Source: a bacterium
GTDB taxonomy: Bacteria > UBA3054
Assembly: GCA_017538635.1 (NCBI GenBank)
Contig: JAFYIM010000541.1
Location: 1 to 6,614 of the forward strand
DNA length: 6,614 nt
Reading direction: 5' to 3'
Made by a program: the position numbers and the translations under genes
The notes under the pieces: generated by a model
Seen by the model: the letters and a program-made list of their open reading frames with translations, nothing else
Databases searched by the model: none
What the model was told of the DNA's origin: nothing
Shown: positions 1-5,604 of the stretch, piece by piece
Numbering within the stretch: position 1 is the first letter of the stretch
Layout of the letters: each line of letters begins with the position of its first letter

Positions 1-92
1 CTGTCGACTGCCGTTCGGCTACCCGCGAATACAGCAAGCCCAACTTCGGCGACTACAGCGGCTACGGCTTCCGAGTCTTCCTCGCTCAGTAA
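1..92 (+). CDS. C-terminal end of a SUMF1/formylglycine-generating-enzyme-like domain protein (5' truncated)
   Basis: Read from base 3, an open frame gives 29 residues ending at TAA (90-92). It contains the segment CRSATREYSKP, then a short spacer, then SGYGFRVFLAQ at the C-terminus. The pattern (C)RSAxR...GFR+hydrophobics is the characteristic last block of the FGE-sulfatase/SUMF1 fold. That fold is found in sulfatase-activating formylglycine-generating enzymes and in many related proteins of other function. The catalytic cysteine pair of true FGEs lies upstream of this block and would be outside the window, so activity cannot be judged. The gene lies 79 bp before the antiporter gene, with no recognisable terminator between them, so co-transcription is possible but unproven. 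The family call rests on one short motif; the exact function is unknown. Confidence 0.6.
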   Translation, partial: VDCRSATREYSKPNFGDYSGYGFRVFLAQ

Positions 93-154
93 AAGACGTT
101 GTTTTCGCGCCGAATAATTGTTTACAGCGTGGTGCCATATCATTGTTTGGCCTT

Positions 155-160
155 AGGAGA
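155..160 (+). promoter_or_regulatory. Shine-Dalgarno site of the nhaC-like gene
   Basis: AGGAGA lies 11 nt upstream of the ATG at 172. It is the strongest ribosome binding site in the window and supports that start codon. It also shows that this organism does use anti-SD pairing for some genes, in contrast to rpsA and the 3608 gene. Confidence 0.7.
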
Positions 161-171
161 CGATTGAACTG

Positions 172-1482
172 ATGAATGCTTTCGCTCTTATTCCTTTCGC
201 GGTCTTCGCGGTCTTTTACGTAACGCTCGGCATTATAGCGAGGGATTTTTACAGAGTGCCGATGACGGTGGCTTTTCTGGTGGCCATCGCCTCGGCGCTT
301 TTTTTGAGAAGGGATAAGAAGTTTTCGGAAAGGATAGAAACGCTGGCAAAAGGAATGGCCGAGCCGGACATCATGCTGATGTGCCTCATTTTTATTCTGG
401 CTGGGGCTTTCGCGGCGGTGGCCAAGGCGAGCGGGGCGGTCGATTCGGCTGTCGTTATAGCGCGCTGGATCATTCCCGACAACTTCATGGTGGCCGGGCT
501 GTTTTTGGTCTCGTCTCTGATCTCGCTGGCGGTGGGGACGAGCTGCGGAACGATTGCGGCGGTGGCGCCGATCGCCATGGCTTTTTCCGAGCCTTTGGGC
601 TTGTCGCCCGCTTTGCTGGCTGGCTCGATCGTTTCCGGCGCGATGTTCGGCGACAACCTCTCCATGATCTCGGATACGACGATCGCGGCGACCAGGACGC
701 AGGGCGTCGGGATGAGGGACAAATTCATCGCCAACGTTGCCCTGGCGGTGCCGGCGGCGCTCGTGACTTTGTTCATCTATCTCATCGCCGGGTCTTCGCA
801 GTCCGGCGCACAGTCTGTTTCGAACGTTGCGGTCTCAATAAAAGACTTCATCCTGATACTGCCTTACGTTCTGGTCTTGCTTTTTGCGCTTGTCGGCGTA
901 AACGTTGTGGTCGTGCTCTTTTTGGGGACGTTCATTTCCGCTTTGCTGGGCGTTGTTTTCGGGCCGCTTGATTTCTGGGGAGCTTTGGAAACGGCCGGAA
1001 AGGGGACGCTTGGCATGAGCGAGACGCTGACTATCGCGCTTTTGTCAGGCGGGCTTTTCAATCTGGTTTCCGAGGCCGGCGGAATAGAGTGGCTGACAAA
1101 CGCTATCGCCAGGAAAGTCAAAGGACAAAGAAGCTGCGAATTGGGCGCTTTTTTCCTCACGGGGCTTGTTAACCTCTTTACGGCGAACAATACGGTCGCC
1201 ATCGTCATAGCCGGCCCGGTCGTCAGGCAGCTGGGCAGAAAATTCAAGGCCGATCCCGTAAGATTGGCGGGCATCGTCGATATCGCCGGCTGCTTTGTGC
1301 AGGGGATAATACCTTACGGCGCGCAGATACTTATGGCGACCGGCATAGCCAGGAGCGCCGGGGCTGAATTTAGCGGATTGGGTCTTGTCGGCTGCATCTA
1401 TTATCCTTTCCTTCTGGCGGCCGCTTCCTTTTTGGGCATTATCCTGGGCTCTCTGAGAAAAAGGGCGGGAGCTAAGAGATAA
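172..1482 (+). CDS. nhaC: NhaC-family Na+/H+ antiporter
   Basis: This 436-aa polytopic inner-membrane protein most likely exchanges external protons for cytoplasmic Na+, serving pH and sodium homeostasis. Family motifs are clear. GTSCGTIAAVAPIA (residues 122-135) is followed by GAMFGDNLSMISDTTIAATR (156-175), running into TQGVGMRDKFIAN (176-188). The second half has TANNTVAIVIAGPV (337-350) and GCFVQGIIPYGAQ (373-385). Hydrophobic segments alternate with short loops throughout, and the C-terminus is basic (RKRAGAKR). The length is somewhat short but within the family range. The start is chosen because AGGAGA sits 11 nt upstream. NhaC relatives include amino-acid/proton exchangers (e.g. malate-lactate or tyrosine-type), so Na+ as substrate is inferred from the family and not proved. 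Its neighbour rpsA has a separate promoter, so this gene is probably not in the S1 unit. Confidence 0.88.
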   Translation: MNAFALIPFAVFAVFYVTLGIIARDFYRVPMTVAFLVAIASALFLRRDKKFSERIETLAKGMAEPDIMLMCLIFILAGAFAAVAKASGAVDSAVVIARWIIPDNFMVAGLFLVSSLISLAVGTSCGTIAAVAPIAMAFSEPLGLSPALLAGSIVSGAMFGDNLSMISDTTIAATRTQGVGMRDKFIANVALAVPAALVTLFIYLIAGSSQSGAQSVSNVAVSIKDFILILPYVLVLLFALVGVNVVVVLFLGTFISALLGVVFGPLDFWGALETAGKGTLGMSETLTIALLSGGLFNLVSEAGGIEWLTNAIARKVKGQRSCELGAFFLTGLVNLFTANNTVAIVIAGPVVRQLGRKFKADPVRLAGIVDIAGCFVQGIIPYGAQILMATGIARSAGAEFSGLGLVGCIYYPFLLAAASFLGIILGSLRKRAGAKR

Positions 1483-1512
1483 GCCGGCTTCGGCAGACAA
1501 ACTTCCTTGCTC

Positions 1513-1541
1513 TTGAGTTTTAGGAAGGGTTGTGGTAAAAT
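1513..1541 (+). promoter_or_regulatory. Predicted sigma70-type promoter of rpsA
   Basis: TTGAGT (1513-1518), a 17-bp spacer, and TAAAAT (1536-1541) preceded by TGTGG make a good housekeeping promoter. Transcription would start around 1547-1551, giving a 5' leader of roughly 55 nt before the rpsA ATG. It lies in the 122-bp gap after the antiporter gene. No convincing terminator separates that gene from it; only a 4-bp GCCG/CGGC stem right after the stop codon was seen. Confidence 0.65.
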
Positions 1542-1572
1542 CATCTACCTATTCAGTGGAACTATGTCCATG

Positions 1573-1606
1573 AACTAACTTAACAATCAACCCAACCTAA
1601 AACTAT
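1573..1606 (+). promoter_or_regulatory. G-free, Shine-Dalgarno-less leader of rpsA
   Basis: There is not a single G from 1573 through the first two bases of the start codon (1606). The segment is rich in A and C and includes AACAATCAACCCAACC. No SD-like purine tract is possible here, so rpsA initiation must rely on an unstructured leader, probably through binding of S1 itself. This fits the known tendency of rpsA leaders to lack a strong SD and to be targets of S1 autoregulation. That role is an inference for this organism. Confidence 0.55.
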
Positions 1607-3386
1607 GAATCAAAATTCTTTTGAAGAAATGGATGACCTGAAGATCGATCTCGAGCAGTACGGTATCAAGGAATCCTCCAACTACGAAAAATTCTCTGAC
1701 GAGGATATGCGCGCCATGTATGACGGCACTTTCCGTTCCGTTACGGAAAACACCATCATCCAGGGCAGAGTCGTGAACATCACTCCGACTCACGTTATCG
1801 TCAATGTCGGTTATAAATCCGAGGGCGTTCTGCCCCGCGAAGAGTTCGCCGATACGCCGAATCTGGCCGTTGGCGACACTGTCGACGTCTTTTTAGTCAG
1901 CAAGGAAGACGAGCACGGCAACATCCGCCTCTCCAAGGCTGAAGCCGACCGTCAGCGTTCCTGGGACGCCACTCTGGCGGCCTGCGACGACGGCAAGCCC
2001 GTCAAAGGTATCATCAGAAGGAAAGTCAAAGGCGGCCTTATGGTCGACATCGGCATCGAAGCCTTCCTGCCCGCCAGCCAGCTTTCTCTCCAGAACACCA
2101 AGAATATCGACGACTTTATCGGTCAGGAGATCGAAGTCAAAGTCATCAAAGTCAATCACGAACGCAAGAACGTGGTGGTCTCCCGCCGCGAGCTGCTTGA
2201 CGAAGAGCGCTCTTTGAAGCGCCGCTCCTTCCTTGATCAGATCAAGGTCGGCGACATCAAGAAGGGCGTTGTCAAGAACATCACCGATTTCGGCGCCTTC
2301 ATCGATCTGGACGGCATCGACGGTCTCTTGCACCTCACCGATATGCGCTGGGGCCGCATCAATCATCCCTCCGAGATCCTGGAAGTCGGCAAAGAGATCG
2401 ACGTTATGATCATCGGCATCGATTACGATAAGGAACGCGTTTCCCTCGGCATCAAGCAGATGACCCCGAACCCCTGGCTGGATGTCGATAAGAAGTATCC
2501 CGCCGGCACCGTCGTGGAAGGCAAAGTCGTCAATCTGCTGCCTTACGGCGCTTTCGTGGAATTGGAAGAAGGCCTGGAAGGCCTCATCCACATCTCCGAG
2601 TTCAGTTGGACCCGCAAGGTCAATCATCCTTCTGAATTCGTCCAGGTGGGCGACGTCGTCAAGGCGGCCGTTCTCTCCATCGACACCGACGATCAGAAGA
2701 TCTCCCTCGGCCTCCGTCAGACGCACAGCAATCCTTGGGAAACCATCAACGAGCGTTATCCCATCGGCGGCAAGATCAAAGGCGTGGTGCGCAACCTCAC
2801 CGTTTACGGCGCCTTTGTGGAACTGGAAGACGGCATCGACGGCCTCATCCATGTCTCCGATATGTCCTGGACCCGCAAGATCAACCATCCTTCCGAAGTT
2901 CTGAAGAAGGGCGAAGTGGTCGAAGCCGTCGTTCTGAACATCAATACGGAAGACAGGAAGATCGCCCTTGGTCTGAAGCAGCTTACCGAAGACCCCTGGG
3001 ATCACATCTACGATCATTACCGCGAAGGCGACACCGTCACCGGCAAGATCACGAACCTTACGACTTTCGGCGCCTTCATTCAGCTTGACAACGACATCGA
3101 AGGCCTCATCCACATTTCCGAGCTGAGCCAGAACCAGGTCCAGAACGTGAAAGAAGTCGTTCAGGTCGGCCAGGAAGTCACCGGCAAGATCGTCAGGATC
3201 GACCCGACTGACCGCAAGATCGCCGTCAGCCTGAAAGAATACGAACGCGAGACCGCTCCGGAAGCCGCCGCTCCTGAAACGACCGAAAGCGCTCCTGCTG
3301 AGGAACCGGTTCCCAGCAACGCGCCGCAGGAACCCTTCACGTCCGGCATCGACCTGAACGCTGTCATGCAGCGCAAGGAAAAATAA
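1605..3386 (+). CDS. rpsA: 30S ribosomal protein S1
   Basis: This 593-aa protein has six S1 (OB-fold) RNA-binding domains, at roughly residues 51-110, 131-196, 217-285, 302-372, 389-459 and 476-545. Domains 1 and 2 are the divergent ribosome-binding pair (VGYKSEGVLPREEF at 68-81; IGIEAFLPASQL at 149-160). Domains 3-6 are close repeats with the cores DFGAFIDL, PYGAFVEL, VYGAFVEL and TFGAFIQL, followed by GLxHxS/T and often W-x-R-x-NHPSE. S1 binds mRNA on the small ribosomal subunit and helps initiation on weak-SD transcripts. A 48-residue Ala/Pro/Glu-rich tail (546-593) follows the last domain. Codon use is strongly biased: no in-frame TTA, CTA or TCA after codon 97, as expected for a highly expressed gene. 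The start is set by the acidic N-terminus aligned with S1 proteins and by the upstream promoter, since there is no SD. The usual neighbours cmk and ihfB are absent here. Confidence 0.97.
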   Translation: MNQNSFEEMDDLKIDLEQYGIKESSNYEKFSDEDMRAMYDGTFRSVTENTIIQGRVVNITPTHVIVNVGYKSEGVLPREEFADTPNLAVGDTVDVFLVSKEDEHGNIRLSKAEADRQRSWDATLAACDDGKPVKGIIRRKVKGGLMVDIGIEAFLPASQLSLQNTKNIDDFIGQEIEVKVIKVNHERKNVVVSRRELLDEERSLKRRSFLDQIKVGDIKKGVVKNITDFGAFIDLDGIDGLLHLTDMRWGRINHPSEILEVGKEIDVMIIGIDYDKERVSLGIKQMTPNPWLDVDKKYPAGTVVEGKVVNLLPYGAFVELEEGLEGLIHISEFSWTRKVNHPSEFVQVGDVVKAAVLSIDTDDQKISLGLRQTHSNPWETINERYPIGGKIKGVVRNLTVYGAFVELEDGIDGLIHVSDMSWTRKINHPSEVLKKGEVVEAVVLNINTEDRKIALGLKQLTEDPWDHIYDHYREGDTVTGKITNLTTFGAFIQLDNDIEGLIHISELSQNQVQNVKEVVQVGQEVTGKIVRIDPTDRKIAVSLKEYERETAPEAAAPETTESAPAEEPVPSNAPQEPFTSGIDLNAVMQRKEK

Positions 3387-3419
3387 GGCCTGAAGCGTTC
3401 TTGGTGAATGGGAGAGATA

Positions 3420-3437
3420 TTGACTTTTAAAAGTCAA
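3420..3437. repeat. Perfect 18-bp palindrome TTGACTTTTAAAAGTCAA
   Basis: The 18 bases are fully self-complementary. The left half begins with TTGACT, which is also the -35 hexamer of the predicted tRNA-Asp promoter. The symmetry is that expected of a binding site for a dimeric DNA-binding protein, or of the inner hairpin of a larger stem. The regulator, if any, is unknown. Confidence 0.6.
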
Positions 3438-3448
3438 ATGAATATAAT
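3420..3448 (+). promoter_or_regulatory. Predicted promoter of tRNA-Asp
   Basis: TTGACT (3420-3425), a 17-bp spacer and a consensus TATAAT (3443-3448) form the strongest promoter in the window. Transcription would start near 3455, giving a precursor leader of about 20 nt before the mature tRNA at 3477. The -35 is inside an 18-bp palindrome, and the -10/start region overlaps the right arm of an outer inverted repeat. Confidence 0.8.
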
Positions 3449-3476
3449 CTCTCCCATAACACTAAAAATTTAGCGC

Positions 3477-3553
3477 GCGGGAGTAGCTCAACTGGTTAGA
3501 GCGCCGCCCTGTCACGGCGGAGGTTGCGAGTTCAAGTCTCGTCTCTCGCGCCA
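3477..3553 (+). tRNA. tRNA-Asp (anticodon GTC)
   Basis: A complete 77-nt cloverleaf is visible. The acceptor arm GCGGGAG (3477-3483) pairs with CTCTCGC (3543-3549) with one G-T wobble. The D stem is GCTC/GAGC (3486-3489/3499-3502). The anticodon stem is CCGCC/GGCGG (3504-3508/3516-3520), with loop CTGTCAC and anticodon GTC at 3511-3513. The variable loop is AGGTT, and the T arm is GCGAG/CTCGT around TTCAAGT. The discriminator is G (3550), as expected for aspartate identity, and the CCA end is encoded (3551-3553). Confidence 0.97.
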
Positions 3554-3560
3554 CTTTTTT

Positions 3561-3592
3561 AAAGCCCTCCATACGGAGGGCTTTTTATTTTT
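3561..3592 (+). terminator. Intrinsic terminator after tRNA-Asp
   Basis: AAAGCCCTCC (3561-3570) pairs perfectly with GGAGGGCTTT (3575-3584) around an ATAC tetraloop, followed by a T-rich tract (TTATTTTT). This is a canonical Rho-independent terminator, starting 8 nt after the tRNA CCA end. It runs directly into the extended -10 element of the next gene. Confidence 0.93.
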
Positions 3593-3600
3593 GTTATAAT
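3592..3600 (+). promoter_or_regulatory. Extended -10 promoter of the downstream operon (possible leaderless start)
   Basis: TG-T-TATAAT (TG at 3592-3593, TATAAT at 3595-3600) is an extended -10 element with a perfect hexamer. No -35 match is found about 17 bp upstream, where the terminator stem lies. The hexamer ends only 7 nt before the ATG at 3608, so transcription should start at about A3606 or A3608. That leaves at most a couple of untranslated bases, and there is no SD. A leaderless mRNA is therefore predicted. Confidence 0.6.
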
Positions 3601-3607
3601 CTTATAT

Positions 3608-4960
3608 ATGAACAAACTTCTATTCATACTGCTTTGGGGCGCGCTGTCCCTTTCCCTGTACTTCCCGATATTGGGCGCTTTCTCTCCCAAGGGGGGAGTG
3701 GTCAACTGCATTCAGGAAGACGGCGTTTTTCTGGCCAATTTCTCGGTCAGTCAGGAATTCACTACTAACGTCACGGCCTCTTTTCCCGTTCCCTGGGATC
3801 TTACGCTTGCGATCTTAGCTCCGGGCGGCATCCCCAAGAACGGGGAGATGTGGGTGAGAGTGACGGAGCCCGGGAGCGGCGAGCTCTGTTTGGAAAGGCT
3901 AATAACTTTCGAGGACGCCAGACCGGTCAAAGCTTTTCCTCATGAGCCGTCCCTGGGGCTGCCCTTCACTTTCATTCTTGACAATGAAGAAGACTTAAAG
4001 AAGATCGACATGGCTAAGGGGCCGTTTTTCACTTCAGAGGGCCAGAAGGGCGTTCTCCCGAATCAAAAATACGATTGGGAGATAGGCATAAGAGGCGACG
4101 CTTCGTTTTCAGGCTCGCTTTTTCTGACGGCCTCGGAAAAAGGCGCGCGCAGTTCCTTTTTGGGGCGCTATATCAAGATCCTTTCCCTCTCTTACGCTAT
4201 TATCTTCTCTTTGATCCTGTGTTCGCTTTTGTGGCTGTGGCACACTGGATCTATGTACCGCTTTGTGAAGGGCGCTCTTGTTCTGCTTTTGGTTTTGACT
4301 TGCTCCAATGCCTTGGCTGGCAACCTTGCCATCGATGTTCCCGAATCCGAGCTTATTGAGAATTGCGAAGTCGTACTGGAATCCGTTAACGGAGGAATAC
4401 TCCTGAAGAACGGGAACGATCTGATCTTTTCCAAGGGCAGGCAAAGGGTGATCCTGAAAGAGAATGCGCCCGTAAATACTCTGCCGCTCTTTGGGAACTG
4501 CCCGCTTTCGTTCTGCTTTTTGGAACCGATGGCGAAAGGCGAAGTGTATACCATCAATAGGGAAGATTGCGCGCTTTCCGTTTTGTCCGGTATTTCCCTG
4601 GGCGAGGATTCCTTCATGGAGCTGACAAGGCACTTAGGGCCGCCTATGCTGACGGGCACCGGCAGCTGCTATTTCGCCGCCTGGACATTCACGGACGGCA
4701 GTTCGCTTTTCGTTGCGCATGAAGGCGACAAGTGCTACCGCCTGGAAAGGCAGCTGAAAAGGCCGGGCTATTACCTGGATCTCAGGCGCTACGGCGGACC
4801 GACGCCGGAATGGGCGAAATGGCCCTGGCGTTTCTTCCATATCGGAGCTTTGGTCGTGGCTCTGCTTTTTGCCGCGGCCGTCATGGCAAGGGCTTTGGTT
4901 TTTGGCAACGGAGTAAAAAAACTTCTGAAAGCAAACGCTAAACCCAGGGAAAACGCATGA
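3608..4960 (+). CDS. Unrecognised membrane protein with two extracytoplasmic domains
   Basis: I do not recognise a family for this 450-aa protein. An N-terminal hydrophobic segment (about residues 3-24) looks like a signal peptide or anchor, followed by a soluble, probably beta-rich region (about 25-188). A transmembrane helix at about 189-211 follows. A second hydrophobic stretch at about 219-237 begins just after Met216 and ends in SNALAGN, which resembles a type I signal peptide with an A-x-A cleavage site. A second soluble region (about 238-407) carries six cysteines (253, 298, 303, 321, 354, 376), and a final helix spans about 410-432 before a basic tail (KKLLKANAKPR). Both soluble regions are predicted to be outside the cytoplasm. 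The ATG at 3608 is the only plausible start after an in-frame TAA at 3560; it has no SD. It overlaps the next gene by ATGA, so the two are almost certainly translationally coupled. Confidence 0.8.
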   Translation: MNKLLFILLWGALSLSLYFPILGAFSPKGGVVNCIQEDGVFLANFSVSQEFTTNVTASFPVPWDLTLAILAPGGIPKNGEMWVRVTEPGSGELCLERLITFEDARPVKAFPHEPSLGLPFTFILDNEEDLKKIDMAKGPFFTSEGQKGVLPNQKYDWEIGIRGDASFSGSLFLTASEKGARSSFLGRYIKILSLSYAIIFSLILCSLLWLWHTGSMYRFVKGALVLLLVLTCSNALAGNLAIDVPESELIENCEVVLESVNGGILLKNGNDLIFSKGRQRVILKENAPVNTLPLFGNCPLSFCFLEPMAKGEVYTINREDCALSVLSGISLGEDSFMELTRHLGPPMLTGTGSCYFAAWTFTDGSSLFVAHEGDKCYRLERQLKRPGYYLDLRRYGGPTPEWAKWPWRFFHIGALVVALLFAAAVMARALVFGNGVKKLLKANAKPRENA

Positions 4961-5601
4961 GCCACGGGGACAGGAAACCGACTAAAGGCGAAGTTATAGC
5001 CAACGTCGCCACCCACGCCGTAGGCTCGCTTTTGGCTATTGCCGGCCTTGTTCTTCTCGTCGTTTTTTCCTCCTGTCACGGCACGGCGCGGCACATAGTC
5101 AGCTGCTCAATTTACGGCGCGACCTTGTGGCTTATGTTCATCATGTCGACCGTTTATCACTCGCTTCCGGACGGCAGAGCCAAAAAGGTCCTGAGAGTCT
5201 TCGACCACTGCGCCATCTATCTGGTCATTGCGGGAACGTACACGCCCTTTACGCTGGCCGTGCTGCCGCCGGGCTGGGGCTGGTCTATTTTCGGCGTGAT
5301 CTGGGGGTTGGCGATCCTGGGCATAATCCAGAAGATATTTTTCATCAACCGCTGGCCGCTTCTCTCCACGATCCTCTACATCCTTATGGGCTGGATAATC
5401 GTGATCGCATCCAAGCCGATGTTCGCGATGCTGCCGGCGGGCGGCATAGCCTTCCTTGTGGCGGGCGGCGTCGCCTACACTTTTGGCGCGCTGTTTTATG
5501 TTTTTGACGACAAGCCGTACCTTCACGCTGTCTGGCATGTTTTCGTCCTGGCCGGGGCGGTCTGCCAGTATCTGAGCATTTTCTTTTTTGTCATTCCTTA
5601 A
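4957..5601 (+). CDS. Hemolysin III / PAQR-family seven-transmembrane protein
   Basis: This 214-aa inner-membrane protein belongs to the hemolysin III (YqfA/TrhA-like) branch of the PAQR superfamily, whose eukaryotic members include adiponectin and progestin receptors. The length matches the family. Diagnostic residues are present: GEVIANVATHAVG near the N-terminus (11-23), S64-x3-H68 in STVYHS, D83-H84 leading into IYLVIAGTYTPF (87-98), and H190-x3-H194 in HAVWHVF. The Ser, Asp and three His positions form the conserved zinc/hydrolase-like site of the superfamily. Seven hydrophobic helices can be traced. Despite the name, haemolysis is not established for most members; bacterial homologues have been linked to membrane-lipid homeostasis. 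The ATG overlaps the TGA of the preceding gene, with AGGGA 6 nt upstream supporting this start. Confidence 0.92.
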   Translation: MSHGDRKPTKGEVIANVATHAVGSLLAIAGLVLLVVFSSCHGTARHIVSCSIYGATLWLMFIMSTVYHSLPDGRAKKVLRVFDHCAIYLVIAGTYTPFTLAVLPPGWGWSIFGVIWGLAILGIIQKIFFINRWPLLSTILYILMGWIIVIASKPMFAMLPAGGIAFLVAGGVAYTFGALFYVFDDKPYLHAVWHVFVLAGAVCQYLSIFFFVIP

Positions 5602-5604
5602 GCT

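Larger units (their letters stand above)
3408..3457. repeat. Outer inverted repeat around the tRNA-Asp promoter
   Basis: ATGGGAGAGAT (3408-3418) is exactly complementary to ATCTCTCCCAT (3447-3457). These are 11-bp perfect arms separated by 28 bp, which themselves contain a perfect palindrome. In an rpsA read-through transcript this would fold as a long stem with an inner hairpin. There is no U-tract after it, so it is not a standard intrinsic terminator. It could act as a 3'-end stabilising hairpin for rpsA mRNA, or as part of an operator. Confidence 0.6.

Noticed and set aside
99..143. Promoter for the antiporter gene in the 93-171 gap
   Set aside because: TTGTTT and TATCAT-like elements exist, but none has acceptable 16-18 bp spacing; not supported well enough to list.
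1502..1527. CTTCCT...AGGAAG inverted repeat after the antiporter gene as a terminator
   Set aside because: The stem is only 6 bp with a 14-nt loop, lacks a U-tract, and overlaps the rpsA -35 region. The GCCG/CGGC mini-stem at 1483-1494 is also too short.
1564..1578. Four-residue leader peptide (MSMN) upstream of rpsA
   Set aside because: No SD, no regulatory codons and no attenuator structure; a chance ATG-TAA pair.
2253..3239. Direct DNA repeats within rpsA
   Set aside because: They are the expected coding copies of S1 domains 3-6, not a mobile or recombinational repeat.
1893..3437. 514-codon open frame on the minus strand opposite rpsA
   Set aside because: It is codon-aligned with rpsA and stays open only because rpsA avoids TTA, CTA and TCA codons; it ends exactly at the TTA for Leu97. 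No SD or family resemblance; it is a shadow of a highly biased gene.
3477..3553. tRNA-Asp as an integration (att) site for a mobile element
   Set aside because: No integrase, no repeated copy of the tRNA 3' end in the window, and ordinary chromosomal genes on both sides.
4109..4659. Minus-strand open frames opposite the 450-aa membrane protein
   Set aside because: They overlap a convincing + strand gene with export signals and operon coupling, and show no recognisable motifs of their own.
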